Assembly: GCA_001515945.1 (NCBI GenBank)
Contig: LOER01000026.1
Span: 1-64,000, forward strand
Reading direction: 5' to 3'
Source of the DNA: Desulfitibacter sp. BRH_c19
GTDB taxonomy: Bacteria > Bacillota > DSM-16504 > Desulfitibacterales > Desulfitibacteraceae
Length of the DNA stretch: 64,000 nt
The notes under the pieces were generated by a model. The model was not told the origin of the DNA. It did no database searches and was given only the letters and a program-made list of their open reading frames with translations. The translations under genes were made by a program, and so were the position numbers. Below are positions 1-9,607 of this stretch, in pieces; the first letter of the stretch is position 1; every line of letters starts with the position of its first letter.

Positions 1-525
1 TTGACAACAGACTTTGTAACACTAATCAAGGATGATGATTGTGTTAGAGGCCTAAAAATTATTGAAGATGGTCAGGATGTTCTTGTCAAGGCCGGAGTTT
101 CCCAAGTCGCTGCCAAGAACTTGCTTGGAAAGTTAGGTGTCTCATCTATCTGTAATATCTTAGGTGCAATTAAAATGGCAAAACATCTAAGATTAGGACC
201 TGATGACAATGTGGTTACAATTGCAACAGATGGTTTTGACCGTTATCCATCAGTAATAGAGGAATTAAAGGAAAGGTATCTTGAACACGAAGGAATGGTT
301 TTAGAAAGATGGTTTAATGATATTTTCTTAAAGGCAGACGAAGAAAACATTTACGATTTCCGCAGATCAGACAATAAAGAACAACTATTTAAGCAAAAAG
401 AAAAAGATTGGTTGCCATTTGGTTACTCAAAAGAATATATTGACTCCATGAGAAGTATGAATTTCTGGGAAGAAGAGTTTGCAAAAATTGAAAAGTACGA
501 TAAAATGATTACAGAACAAAGGTAA
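1..525 (+). CDS. PLP-dependent (fold type II) enzyme, C-terminal part
   Basis: The reading frame is open at the left edge, so 174 residues are only the C-terminal end. The visible part has the glycine-rich 'GVSSICNILGAIK' stretch followed by 'VVTIATDGFDRY', which resembles the C-terminal half of cysteine-synthase/diaminopropionate-lyase-like PLP enzymes; the catalytic lysine would lie upstream. It ends 17 bases before an XdhC gene. PLP enzymes of this type occur beside selenium-dependent molybdenum hydroxylase and purine-degradation genes in Clostridia (family knowledge). Substrate unknown. The TTG at base 1 should not be taken as the start. Confidence 0.6.
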   Translation: MTTDFVTLIKDDDCVRGLKIIEDGQDVLVKAGVSQVAAKNLLGKLGVSSICNILGAIKMAKHLRLGPDDNVVTIATDGFDRYPSVIEELKERYLEHEGMVLERWFNDIFLKADEENIYDFRRSDNKEQLFKQKEKDWLPFGYSKEYIDSMRSMNFWEEEFAKIEKYDKMITEQR

Positions 526-541
526 TTAGGGGGAAGTTTAA

Positions 542-1303
542 GTGAATGCCTTTTGTCAGCTGTCTAACGCTTTGGAAAGTAAGAAAAGAGTTGTTTTAGT
601 TACTGTTATTAGAGAATATGTCAATTCTAAAAAGTTTGTGGGCAAAAAGCTTTTATGTGATTTTTCAGGAGAAGTATATTATAATGACTTTTCAACGGAA
701 TTAGCTAATAAACTTATGAGCTTTGTTCATAAATTCTTAGAAGAGAAGAAAATGACAGGGACTTTTCAAGTGGCAGTTGCTGAAGGTGAGTTTGAAATTT
801 ATTTAGAAAAATATATTCCAGCACCGAAAGCAATTATTTTCGGTGCTGGTCATGTTTCCCAGCCAACCTGTCATTTATTAAAAATGATAGGTTTTCATGT
901 AACTGTTATAGATGATAGAAGTTCCTTTGCCAACATTGAACGCTTTCCAGGTGCCGATAAAATCATAGTGGACAGTTTTGAAAAGGCTGTAGAACAGATA
1001 GAGGTTGATGAAAATACCTGGGTAATTCTTGTTACACGGGGACATAAATATGACTACCTATGCCTAGAAAGGCTCATTGATGAAGATCTAGCTTTTCTAG
1101 GGATGATGGGAAGTAAAAGCAGAGCAGCAATTACGAAAAGGCAGCTTGCTGAGGCTGGTTTTTCAAAGGATAAAATAGCCAAGCTCCATTGTCCTGTTGG
1201 TCTAGATATTGGTGGACAAAGACCTGAGGAATTGGCAGTTTCTATTGCTTCCCAAATAATAGCTATTAAAAGTGGTAAAATTATGGGAGGTGGGACTAAA
1301 TGA
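542..1303 (+). CDS. XdhC/CoxI-family Mo-hydroxylase accessory protein (Rossmann domain)
   Basis: 253 residues starting at GTG behind a GGGGGAAG ribosome binding site. XdhC proteins bind and sulfurate the molybdenum cofactor and deliver it to xanthine-dehydrogenase-type hydroxylases. The first ~95 residues look like a divergent or shrunken XdhC N-terminal domain. From about residue 100 there is a Rossmann domain with the nucleotide-binding motif GAGHVS, then 'GMMGSKSR' and 'HCPVGLDIGGQRPEELA', typical of the XdhC C-terminal domain. Its stop overlaps the next gene by four bases (ATGA), so the two are co-translated. No hydroxylase subunits are inside the window; they may lie to the left. Confidence 0.85.
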   Translation: MNAFCQLSNALESKKRVVLVTVIREYVNSKKFVGKKLLCDFSGEVYYNDFSTELANKLMSFVHKFLEEKKMTGTFQVAVAEGEFEIYLEKYIPAPKAIIFGAGHVSQPTCHLLKMIGFHVTVIDDRSSFANIERFPGADKIIVDSFEKAVEQIEVDENTWVILVTRGHKYDYLCLERLIDEDLAFLGMMGSKSRAAITKRQLAEAGFSKDKIAKLHCPVGLDIGGQRPEELAVSIASQIIAIKSGKIMGGGTK

Positions 1304-1611
1304 CCAAAGACGTAATTAATGCAATTGTAAATGGCTATGAAGATATTCCAAAAGCACTAGTTACAATTGTAAAGAGGACTGGATCTGCACCTAGGGATGT
1401 AGGTACTAAAATGCTAGTCCTTGCCGATGGGAGAATTGTTGGAACAATAGGTGGGGGCTGCGTAGAAGCAGAGATAAGGCAAAAAGCCCTGGAAGTAATT
1501 GATACGGGAAAAGCAACCATACATACTATAGTGTTAACGGCCAATCATGCAGAGGAAGAAGGAATGGTTTGCGGCGGCAAGGTAGAAGTTTTTATAGAGA
1601 ATATTAAATAA
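1300..1611 (+). CDS. XdhC/CoxI N-terminal-domain protein (stand-alone)
   Basis: 103 residues that match only the XdhC_CoxI N-terminal domain: 'ALVTIVKRTGSAPRDVGTKM', 'GTIGGGCVEAE' and 'GMVCGGKVEVFIE'. It overlaps the preceding XdhC gene by four bases. In most bacteria the two domains form one chain, so here the accessory factor is probably split into two proteins that work together on the cofactor of a selenium-dependent or xanthine-dehydrogenase-like hydroxylase. The two cysteines in the GGGC and VCGG motifs, implicated in the family in cofactor handling, are present. A strong terminator follows at once. Confidence 0.8.
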   Translation: MTKDVINAIVNGYEDIPKALVTIVKRTGSAPRDVGTKMLVLADGRIVGTIGGGCVEAEIRQKALEVIDTGKATIHTIVLTANHAEEEGMVCGGKVEVFIENIK

Positions 1612-1652
1612 ACGTTTACAAGTCTTGTTTGAGATATTTGTAAACGTTTTTT
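1611..1652 (+). terminator. Rho-independent terminator after xdhC pair
   Basis: An 11-bp perfect stem (AACGTTTACAA at 1611-1621 with TTGTAAACGTT at 1638-1648), 16-base loop, followed by a T run. Confidence 0.85.
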
Positions 1653-1691
1653 AAATGTCATTTGGGTATCTGGTAGGTTATTTGCTTTAAA

Positions 1692-1720
1692 TTGTTGTAA
1701 AAATATCATATACTGATAAT
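1692..1720 (+). promoter_or_regulatory. Sigma-A-type promoter for the amidohydrolase gene
   Basis: TTGTTG (1692-1697), 17-base spacer, GATAAT (1715-1720). It lies between the upstream terminator and the amidohydrolase start, leaving a leader of about 60 bases. Confidence 0.5.
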
Positions 1721-1785
1721 GGAGGTAAACTGTAGACCTAACAAATCAAAACAAGACCTTACTTCAAATGTATAGAGGTGTTATA

Positions 1786-3150
1786 ATGGCTACTTTAATC
1801 AAAAATGCTGACTGGGTTTTAACCTTTGATAATGAGAATACAAGAATCAAAAATGGTTCGATTTTATTTGAAGGCAATAGAATTGTCGAAGTAGGCAAAG
1901 ACATAATGCCTCCTGATGGTACCCATGTGATAGATGCTAAAGGTAAGATAGTCATGCCTGGCATGGTAAATACCCATCATCACTTTTATCAGACACTCAC
2001 AAGAAATATTCCTGAAACACAAGATATCGCCCTTTTCCCATGGCTTTTAAAGCTCTATGAGATTTGGAAGCATCTAACTCCTGAAGCTGTGAGAATAGGG
2101 GCCATGGTTGGACTAGGAGAACTCCTAAAAACTGGCTGTACTACAAGTACGGATCATCACTATGTGTTTCCTTATAACCAACCTGGTGAATTAATAGATG
2201 AACAGATTAGGGCAGCAGACGATTTGGGGATAAGATTTCATCCGAGTCGTGGTAGTATGTCCTTGGGGAAGGATCAGGGTGGATTACCTCCAAATGAGGT
2301 TATTCAAACTGAGGAAGTCATTTTAAAAGATAGTGAACGTCTTGTTAATAGATATCATGACCCTAGTGAATATTCAATGTGTAAGATTGTTTTTGCACCA
2401 TGTTCTCCATTTTCTGTGACTGGGGAGCTTATGAAAGATAGTGCAATTCTTGCAAGAAAGCACGGGGTATTTTTACATACACACTTGGCAGAAACCAAGG
2501 ATGAGGATGACTTTTGTAAAGAAAAATTTGGTTTAAGACCAGTAGAGTATATGGAAAAGTTGGGTTGGCTAGGAGAAGATGTATGGTTTGCCCATGGAGT
2601 TCATCTAAATGATGGGGAGGTACAACTGCTGGGCGATACTAGAACAGGAGTGGCCCATTGCCCTGCATCAAATATGAAGCTTAATTCAGGTGTTTGTAGA
2701 GTTAAAGATCTCCAAAAAGCGGGAGCCCGAGTGGGATTGGCGGTAGATGGTAGTGCTAGTAATGATTCCTCAAACATGTGGGCAGAGGCCAGAATAGCAT
2801 ATTTATTGCAGAAACTCACTCTTGGAACAAATGGACTCACCGCAGAGGATGTACTTAGGATGGCAACAGTAGGTGGCGCACAGCTACTTGGCAGAAATGA
2901 TATTGGATCTATTGAAAAAGATAAAGCTGCTGATATGATTCTGATAGACTTTCAGCAACTTGCTTTTGCTGGTGGTCAGCATGATCCTGTATCTGCCATA
3001 GTTAATACAGGTAATTCAAATTTAGTTGATATGACAATTGTTAATGGTAAAATAGTAGTTGAAAATGGAAGACTTATAAATATAGATGAAGAGAAACTTG
3101 CTTACGATGCAAATAAAATATCACTAGAATTATTAGAAAAGGGGATCTAA
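1786..3150 (+). CDS. 8-oxoguanine deaminase-like amidohydrolase
   Basis: 454 residues from ATG 1786, preceded by AGAGGTG at 1774-1780; an in-frame ATG at 1768 has no good ribosome binding site. Member of the metal-dependent amidohydrolase superfamily (chlorohydrolase/SsnA type). Metal ligands are visible: 'NTHHH' near residue 63, 'HTHLAE' near 231, 'FAHGVHL', and the catalytic aspartate in 'AVDGSASND' near 320. The 'RGSMSLGKDQGGLPP' segment is typical of proteins annotated as 8-oxoguanine deaminase (8-oxoguanine to urate plus ammonia). The XdhC neighbours fit purine breakdown. A related deaminase substrate cannot be excluded. Confidence 0.75.
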   Translation: MATLIKNADWVLTFDNENTRIKNGSILFEGNRIVEVGKDIMPPDGTHVIDAKGKIVMPGMVNTHHHFYQTLTRNIPETQDIALFPWLLKLYEIWKHLTPEAVRIGAMVGLGELLKTGCTTSTDHHYVFPYNQPGELIDEQIRAADDLGIRFHPSRGSMSLGKDQGGLPPNEVIQTEEVILKDSERLVNRYHDPSEYSMCKIVFAPCSPFSVTGELMKDSAILARKHGVFLHTHLAETKDEDDFCKEKFGLRPVEYMEKLGWLGEDVWFAHGVHLNDGEVQLLGDTRTGVAHCPASNMKLNSGVCRVKDLQKAGARVGLAVDGSASNDSSNMWAEARIAYLLQKLTLGTNGLTAEDVLRMATVGGAQLLGRNDIGSIEKDKAADMILIDFQQLAFAGGQHDPVSAIVNTGNSNLVDMTIVNGKIVVENGRLINIDEEKLAYDANKISLELLEKGI

Positions 3151-3151
3151 G

Positions 3152-4192
3152 TTGAATTATAAATGGGATTTTCTTTATGAATATTGTAAAAGAATCTTTC
3201 TTAAGGTTGAGGTACCTGAAGAACAAGCCGAGATAATGTCTTTAGCATTAGTGGAATCCGATTTGCTAGGGGTCAAAACCCATGGCATATCTAGACTGAA
3301 TTTTTATGTGGATCATCTGCTTAATGGAACCATTAACCCAGCACCACAGTTTAGGACGCTTTCTGATTTTGCATCTATAAAACTTATAGATGCAGATAGG
3401 TCCATGGGTCCCGTTATTGCTGATTTTGCAATGAAAGAGGCGGTAAGCAAGGCCAAGGAAACTGGGGTTGGGGTAGTATGCGTGCGCAATAGTTCTCACA
3501 TGGGAACCTTAAGTATTACAACGAAAAAAGCTGCTAAGGAAGGTCTGATTGGATTGGCAATTACTAATACCAGTCCTATAATGGCACCTTGGGGAGGAGC
3601 AGAACCGACCCTAGGAAATAACCCTATTTCTATTGCAATACCTAATGGAAATCCTTTTCCTTATGTACTAGATATGGCACTTAGTATTACCGCTAGAGGA
3701 AATATTATACTTGCAGCAAGAGATGGTAAGGAAATACCAATAGATTGGGCAGTAGACGCAGATGGAAAACCTACAACCAATGCTGCAGATGCACTCAAGG
3801 GTGCTGTGTTACCCTTGGCACAGCACAAGGGTTATGCTTTGGCATTTATGTTTGATGTTCTTTCTGGAGTATTAAGTGGAGCAGCGTATGGTAAGAATGT
3901 TGGTTCATTTGTGCCACCGGACTTTAGTAAGCCGTTAAATATGGGACATTTTATTATGGCCATAGATATTGAAAAATTTACTTCAATTAATGAATTTATA
4001 AATAGACTTAAGGATTATGTTTCACAGATAAAATCTTCTAAAAAGGCTGTGGGGTGCGAGTCTATCCTTGTTCCTGGGGATATAGAGGAAAAACGTTACA
4101 TAGAAAACAAAGCAAAGGGGATTGTTTTAGGAGATGAAACTGTAAGAGTTCTAATAGAGTTAGGCGAGAAAGTGGGCGTTAGCTTTAATTAG
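3152..4192 (+). CDS. Malate/L-lactate/ureidoglycolate dehydrogenase family (Ldh2) oxidoreductase
   Basis: 346 residues, TTG start one base after the amidohydrolase stop, ribosome binding site within that gene's end. NAD(P)-dependent 2-hydroxy-acid dehydrogenase fold. Visible landmarks are 'ESDLLGVKTHGISRL' near residue 35, 'RNSSHMGT' near 115, 'GNNPISIAIP' and 'HKGYALAFM' near 225. The family includes ureidoglycolate dehydrogenase, which would suit purine/ureide catabolism suggested by the deaminase and XdhC genes, but also malate, lactate and sulfolactate dehydrogenases. Sequence alone does not fix the substrate. Confidence 0.75.
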   Translation: MNYKWDFLYEYCKRIFLKVEVPEEQAEIMSLALVESDLLGVKTHGISRLNFYVDHLLNGTINPAPQFRTLSDFASIKLIDADRSMGPVIADFAMKEAVSKAKETGVGVVCVRNSSHMGTLSITTKKAAKEGLIGLAITNTSPIMAPWGGAEPTLGNNPISIAIPNGNPFPYVLDMALSITARGNIILAARDGKEIPIDWAVDADGKPTTNAADALKGAVLPLAQHKGYALAFMFDVLSGVLSGAAYGKNVGSFVPPDFSKPLNMGHFIMAIDIEKFTSINEFINRLKDYVSQIKSSKKAVGCESILVPGDIEEKRYIENKAKGIVLGDETVRVLIELGEKVGVSFN

Positions 4193-4338
4193 AATGGAGT
4201 ATTTTAGAAAGAATAGCAATTTATCTAAGGCATACTATTTCAGTCTGCCTTGTTTTATTTTTTATTGAAAAGGCAGGAATTCAGAAGAAATTGTTAAATT
4301 AGTATATTGGAAATCTAATTAGAAGGGTTATTAGGAAT

Positions 4339-5538
4339 ATGCAATCAATGAAGCAACTCCATAAAGATATCCTTTTAGCATCCTCTCAATCTATAGATGG
4401 AGAGGGGCTTGAGTTTTCAAAAATAATAACTACTTCTAATCTAAAGCATCTCCGGATTATAGCATGGCTGCTGATAGTTTGTATGTCAATTTTAATCCTA
4501 ACTCAAATACTATTTATTGAAAAGTCTCGATTAATCCAGGGAATAAAGCTAGGACCTTATATAATAGGAATTAGGGCAATTTTTATTATAGGAGCAATTC
4601 TTTTTATATTTAGTACTAGAAGTATTGAAAAAGTTACTAGTTTCCATGCTTCCTATGTACCGGCTTATCTATTATTTAATCTAGTAGGTTTTAGCATGCT
4701 AAGTGGGCTTATACAGGCTGTGGGTCCTGGTATTGCCTCTTCTTACATAATGGCTATTTTGGTTGCGGCGTCATTTGTTTATCTAAACCAAAGAGAAACG
4801 TTCATCTTATATTCTACCTCATGGTTTGTAATGAGTGTAATGATTTGGAGATTTCAGCCTGACTGGGTTATAGCAGCTTCTGCTTTTTTGAATATTACAT
4901 TTACAACCATTCTTGCTGTGGTAATATCGTACACGGTTTATAAAAACCAAGTTAAAGAGTTTCAAAGCAAAAAAATAATCGAAAAACAAAAGGAAGAGCT
5001 TAAATCTTCCAATGATATGCTTAAAAGATTGTCCTACCTAGATGATTTAACAAATATAGCAAATAGGCGGTACTATAATGAGTATCTTGAAAGAACTTGG
5101 AAACAAGCCCTTCGTGACAAAAAACCATTATGCTTAATTATTATAGATATAGGTAAGTTTAAATCCTATAATGATAGTTTTGGACATCAAGCTGGGGATA
5201 ATGTCCTTGAGAAGATTGCGGTCTGTATAGGTGGATCATTAAATCGTCCTAGCGATTTAGTTGCTCGGTACGGTGGGGAAGAATTTGCAGCAGTTTTGCC
5301 AAATACGGATCTCATAGGTGCAAGAAAAGTAGCTGAAAGGATACGAAAAAATGTGGAAGAGTTGAAAATTATTCACCCTAAATCTAAGGCTGGGATTATA
5401 ACTATAAGCTTGGGAATATCCTGCAAATTGCCCGATCCTAATTCTTCAACAATGAGTTTATTTGAAGAGGCTGACAAGGCCTTGTATCTTGTAAAGAAGG
5501 CAGGAGGCAATCAGTATGCCTTATACAATGGACTTTAG
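4339..5538 (+). CDS. Membrane-anchored diguanylate cyclase (GGDEF)
   Basis: 399 residues. Residues ~35-200 hold about six hydrophobic segments, followed by a short coiled stretch (~210-235) and a C-terminal GGDEF domain. The active-site loop is GGEEF at about residues 312-316, so the enzyme should make cyclic di-GMP from two GTP. An RxxD inhibitory site (RPSD) lies exactly five residues before GGEEF, so product inhibition is likely. No known sensor domain is recognised in the membrane part. It stands alone between two intergenic gaps; no c-di-GMP riboswitch was recognised nearby. Confidence 0.9.
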   Translation: MQSMKQLHKDILLASSQSIDGEGLEFSKIITTSNLKHLRIIAWLLIVCMSILILTQILFIEKSRLIQGIKLGPYIIGIRAIFIIGAILFIFSTRSIEKVTSFHASYVPAYLLFNLVGFSMLSGLIQAVGPGIASSYIMAILVAASFVYLNQRETFILYSTSWFVMSVMIWRFQPDWVIAASAFLNITFTTILAVVISYTVYKNQVKEFQSKKIIEKQKEELKSSNDMLKRLSYLDDLTNIANRRYYNEYLERTWKQALRDKKPLCLIIIDIGKFKSYNDSFGHQAGDNVLEKIAVCIGGSLNRPSDLVARYGGEEFAAVLPNTDLIGARKVAERIRKNVEELKIIHPKSKAGIITISLGISCKLPDPNSSTMSLFEEADKALYLVKKAGGNQYALYNGL

Positions 5539-5554
5539 ATGAACTAGAAAAAAT

Positions 5555-5596
5555 AATCCCCCTACATACATATTGCAGTATGAGAGGGATTTCTTA
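5555..5596 (+). terminator. Probable terminator after the GGDEF gene
   Basis: Imperfect stem with outer arms AATCCC (5555-5560) and GGGATT (5586-5591) and an inner CATAC/GTATG match, then a T-rich tract. Confidence 0.5.
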
Positions 5597-5814
5597 TTTC
5601 AAATCTTTTTTGGTGGGATCCTTAGCATAATTTGGAACATGGCTTTATCCTTAAACCTGAATAGCCCTTGGCATCATAAAAGACCATATGATGCTAAATC
5701 TATAAAATATTGTATGCTTCTTTTAAAAATATTTACATAGGGTAGATAATACAACATGAAAAGGATTATAATACTTGGTAAAGTGGAATAAAAAAGGACA
5801 TGGGGGATAATATT

Positions 5815-7641
5815 TTGAATAATCCTATGGGGCAATACCAGCACCGAAAAAATAAACACTATGAACTAGCAAAAAAACAAAATAGTGTTGTTAACTCTAT
5901 TAGCCAGTTAAGATTGATTGTCTTTCTAGTTGGTATGGGTATAAGCATTTATCTATACTGGATACAAAAATATTATCTATCCTCTGTAGCTTTTGTGGTA
6001 GTGGTTTGTCTATTTATTTATTTGATTAAAAAACACCAGGATGCAAAACAAAAGCACAAGTTCTATTTAACCATGTCTACAATAAATGAAGATGCCATTA
6101 AGAGAATTACGGGAAAATGGACTGACTTTGATGATAAAGGGGAAGAATTTATTGATGATGAACACAACTACTCACAGGATCTAGATATCTTCGGACAGGG
6201 GTCATTATTTCAATGGACAAACTCTGCAAAAACTTTTTGGGGAAGAAATAAGTTAAAGGAAGCCTTGGTGAACCCAGATAAGAGTAAAGATCAAATACAT
6301 AAAAGGCAACAATCAATAGATGAAATGGCAAAAAAACTGGACTGGAGGCAAAAATTTTTGGCTGAAGGTCTTATGGTTTTAGGAGAAATGCATGACCCTG
6401 AGGATCTGTGCAGTTGGGCAGAGGTGGGTGATGAATTTTACAGAAAGAACCATGTTGTAATAGGTTTCAAAATACTTCCCATACTCACAGCAGCCGCTAT
6501 TGTTTTGAATATCTTATCTATCATTCCATACTATGTACCAGTACTAGCAGTTATTTTACATATGCTATTGCTCTTATATCGTGGCAAGGAAAGATCTAGA
6601 GTTTTTGAAACTGCCTATAAATATCGAAGCAATCTAAGAGTCTATACTAAGTTGTTTGATACTTTTGAAAAAGAGGTCTTTAAGAAGGACTATCTAAGAA
6701 ATCTCCAGAAAGGCCTGAAAAACAAGCAGGGTAAAACTGCTCACTCACAAATTGGACAGCTTGAGAAAATTGTTGATTCTATTGCAAATAGGAATAATCA
6801 GTTTTATATTATTATAAATATCCTTTTATTATCTGATTATAAAAACATATCTAAACTTGAAAGATGGAAGCAAAGCTCTGGAGAAAATCTGCGGAAATGG
6901 TTCAATATATTGGCAGAAGTAGAAGCACTATCAAGTCTATCAAATGTTAGATATGATCATCCTGATTGGGTTTTCCCTACTATTATAGAAGATAAACATG
7001 GTATATTGGCTAAAAATATGGGGCATCCACTATTAAGTAACAGAGTATGCAATGACTTAATTATTGCTAAACCTTATTCTCTATTAATGATTACAGGTTC
7101 AAACATGTCGGGTAAAAGCACTTTGTTGAGAACTGTAGGAATTAACCTGGCCCTTGCATATTCCGGAACCTCTGTCTGTGCAAGTGAGTTTCAGTGTTCT
7201 ATACTAGATGTGCATACCAGCATGAGAACTAGAGATAATCTGGAAAAAAACTTATCATCATTCTATGCAGAGCTTCTACGGATTTCTAAAATAGTATCAG
7301 CATCAGAAAGAGCCTCAAAGGAAGGCAGCCAGGTGTTGGTTCTCTTAGATGAGATTTTTAAGGGCACTAACTCAGCAGATAGACATACAGGTGCTAGAAT
7401 ACTCCTAAAGAAGTTAAGCAGAGAGGGTGCATTTGGTCTAGTTTCTACCCATGATCTTGAGCTTGGAGATTTAGAGCATGAACAGAAACTTGGCATAAGA
7501 AATTATAACTTTCGCGAATATTATAAGGATGGAGAGATATTCTTTGATTATAAGCTTCGTTATGGGGTTTCAACTACTAAAAATGCTATATATTTGATGA
7601 AAATGGTCGGAATAGACGTGAATAAGGAGCAAAATGAATAA
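5815..7641 (+). CDS. Membrane-anchored MutS-like ATPase (MutS core and ATPase domains)
   Basis: 608 residues from TTG 5815, chosen because GGGGGA at 5802-5807 has ideal spacing; an in-frame ATG at 5800 has its AAGGA only one or two bases away. Two hydrophobic segments near residues 30-75 suggest a membrane anchor, unlike canonical mismatch-repair MutS. The rest matches MutS lever/clamp and ATPase regions: Walker A 'TGSNMSGKST' near residue 428, 'TRDNLEKNLSSFYAEL', Walker B 'LVLLDEIFKGTNSADR' and 'STHDLELGDLE'. The mismatch-recognition domain is absent. Such MutS-related proteins are common in Firmicutes; their function is not established. Confidence 0.85.
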   Translation: MNNPMGQYQHRKNKHYELAKKQNSVVNSISQLRLIVFLVGMGISIYLYWIQKYYLSSVAFVVVVCLFIYLIKKHQDAKQKHKFYLTMSTINEDAIKRITGKWTDFDDKGEEFIDDEHNYSQDLDIFGQGSLFQWTNSAKTFWGRNKLKEALVNPDKSKDQIHKRQQSIDEMAKKLDWRQKFLAEGLMVLGEMHDPEDLCSWAEVGDEFYRKNHVVIGFKILPILTAAAIVLNILSIIPYYVPVLAVILHMLLLLYRGKERSRVFETAYKYRSNLRVYTKLFDTFEKEVFKKDYLRNLQKGLKNKQGKTAHSQIGQLEKIVDSIANRNNQFYIIINILLLSDYKNISKLERWKQSSGENLRKWFNILAEVEALSSLSNVRYDHPDWVFPTIIEDKHGILAKNMGHPLLSNRVCNDLIIAKPYSLLMITGSNMSGKSTLLRTVGINLALAYSGTSVCASEFQCSILDVHTSMRTRDNLEKNLSSFYAELLRISKIVSASERASKEGSQVLVLLDEIFKGTNSADRHTGARILLKKLSREGAFGLVSTHDLELGDLEHEQKLGIRNYNFREYYKDGEIFFDYKLRYGVSTTKNAIYLMKMVGIDVNKEQNE

Positions 7642-7656
7642 ATAACGATTGAGTTA

Positions 7657-7665
7657 TGATATAAT
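7657..7665 (+). promoter_or_regulatory. Extended -10 promoter for glnS
   Basis: TGATATAAT (7657-7665) is an extended -10 element; no good -35 is visible. No T-box leader precedes glnS. Confidence 0.5.
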
Positions 7666-7701
7666 AGAAAAGAATTATGCGTGAGGAGGAAAATATAAGT
7701 C

Positions 7702-9375
7702 ATGACAATAGATGTAAATATAAATTCTATGGCACATTCTAATTTTATTCAAAATATAATAACTGAAGATATGAAAACAAACAAATATGGTGGCCGAATC
7801 CATACCAGATTTCCGCCTGAACCAAATGGGTATTTACATATTGGACATGCTAAATCTATTTGTTTAAATTTTGGGATTGCAGTTGCCAATGGAGGAGTAT
7901 GTAATTTAAGATTTGATGACACAAACCCTAGTAAGGAAGAGATTGAGTTTGTTGATTCAATTATTGAAGATGTTAAGTGGTTAGGGTATGACTGGGAAGA
8001 TCGGATGTTTTATGCATCAGATTACTTTGATATGTTTTATGATTGTGCTGTTCAACTCATGGAAAGAGGTAAAGCCTTTATCTGTGATTTAAATGCTGAT
8101 GAAATCAGAGAATATCGTGGTACCCTTACCCAGCCAGGTAAAGAAAGCCCATATCGCAATAGAACGCCGGAAGAGAACTTAAAGATCTTTGAGCAAATGA
8201 AAGCAGGAGAATTTGCAGACGGATCCAGGGTTTTGCGTGCTAAGATTGACATGGCATCACCTAACTTGAATATGCGTGATCCTGTATTATATAGAATTTT
8301 AAGGGCAACACACCATAGGACTGGCGACAAGTGGTGTATCTATCCAATGTATGATTATGCTCATCCTATATCTGATGCTATTGAGGGAATAACCCACTCC
8401 ATATGCACCCTTGAGTTTGAAGACCACAGGCCTTTATATAATTGGGTTCTTGATGCCCTTGAAGGTTGTGAGTACTTTAGAAGCCGTCCTCAACAGATTG
8501 AATTTGCTAGGTTAAACTTAACTAACACTATTATGAGTAAACGCCATCTTAGGAAACTGGTAGAGGAGAGCTATGTAAGTGGTTGGGATGATCCGAGAAT
8601 GCCAACTATCTCTGGTTTAAGAAGACGCGGATATACACCAGAATCTATTCGTGATTTTTGTGATCGTATAGGTGTAGCTAAAAGCAATAGCATAGTTGAT
8701 GTTGCAATGCTTGAACATTGTATTAGAGAAGACTTAAATCTAAAAGCATCACGAGTAATGGCAGTTCTTAAACCCTTGAAGGTAGTTATTACAAACTACC
8801 CAGAAGGCAAGGTAGAGGAACTAGAGGCTGAAATTAACCCTGAAGACCCAGGAAAGGGTACCAGAACGGTTCCGTTTTCCAATATAATATATATAGAGCA
8901 AGATGATTTTCGTGAGGATGCCCCTAAAAAGTATTTCCGGTTAGCTCCAGATAAAGAAGTTAGATTAAAACATGCCTATATAATTAAATGTGAGAAAGTA
9001 GTCAAGAATGACAAAGGTGAAATTGTTGAGGTTCAATGCACCTATGATCCTGCAACGAAAAGTGGAGAAGACACTAGTGGCAAAAAAGTAAAGGGGACCT
9101 TGCACTGGGTATCAGCAGAACATGCCCTGCCAGCCCAGGTGAGAATATATGATCATCTGCTTTTAGATGAAGAAATGAATCATAACTCATTGGAAACAAT
9201 TACATCCTGCTTGGTAGAACCAAGCCTGAAAAATGCCAAACCAGGAGATAGATATCAGTTTCTTAGACAAGGTTACTTTTGTGGAGATAAGGATTTAATT
9301 AGTGAAAAACTTGTTTTTAACAGGATTGTATCATTACGTGATAGTTGGTCAAGAATTGAGAAAAAACAGAAGTAG
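7702..9375 (+). CDS. glnS: Glutaminyl-tRNA synthetase
   Basis: 557 residues. Class I synthetase with '[19 protein letters not shown]' near residue 35-55 (HIGH signature) and '[11 protein letters not shown]' near 278 (KMSKS-equivalent), and a C-terminal two-barrel anticodon-binding region. It charges tRNA-Gln directly; many Clostridia rely instead on, or also carry, the GatCAB transamidation route. AGGAGG lies about 13 bases before the ATG, a somewhat long spacing. Gln rather than Glu specificity is supported by overall similarity to the GlnRS/eukaryotic-like subfamily. Confidence 0.95.
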   Translation: MTIDVNINSMAHSNFIQNIITEDMKTNKYGGRIHTRFPPEPNGYLHIGHAKSICLNFGIAVANGGVCNLRFDDTNPSKEEIEFVDSIIEDVKWLGYDWEDRMFYASDYFDMFYDCAVQLMERGKAFICDLNADEIREYRGTLTQPGKESPYRNRTPEENLKIFEQMKAGEFADGSRVLRAKIDMASPNLNMRDPVLYRILRATHHRTGDKWCIYPMYDYAHPISDAIEGITHSICTLEFEDHRPLYNWVLDALEGCEYFRSRPQQIEFARLNLTNTIMSKRHLRKLVEESYVSGWDDPRMPTISGLRRRGYTPESIRDFCDRIGVAKSNSIVDVAMLEHCIREDLNLKASRVMAVLKPLKVVITNYPEGKVEELEAEINPEDPGKGTRTVPFSNIIYIEQDDFREDAPKKYFRLAPDKEVRLKHAYIIKCEKVVKNDKGEIVEVQCTYDPATKSGEDTSGKKVKGTLHWVSAEHALPAQVRIYDHLLLDEEMNHNSLETITSCLVEPSLKNAKPGDRYQFLRQGYFCGDKDLISEKLVFNRIVSLRDSWSRIEKKQK

Positions 9376-9398
9376 GATACTCGAATTATATAGTAAAA

Positions 9399-9427
9399 AG
9401 TGGGGCTAGTAAGCCTCGCTTGACTTT
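9399..9427 (+). terminator. Possible terminator after glnS
   Basis: Nine-pair stem with two G-U pairs (9399-9407 with 9412-9420), loop AGTA, followed by a weak T tract. Confidence 0.4.
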
Positions 9428-9502
9428 AAATCAGAGTATGCCAAAATATGTAAGGCAATTAAAGTTGCAATTTATATAACATATATTTTGATAATACAAA
9501 TA

Positions 9503-9531
9503 TTGTTCATATTCAACTTCAGTGGTATAAT
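9503..9531 (+). promoter_or_regulatory. Promoter for GntR-family regulator
   Basis: TTGTTC (9503-9508), 17-base spacer, TATAAT (9526-9531), with TG one base before the -10. Confidence 0.65.
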
Positions 9532-9607
9532 TATAATATTTAGAAATTAAATCTAATTAGTTTGGGGCGAGGGTTCATTAGACTGTAAGGTTAAAGGGGA
9601 TAAATGC

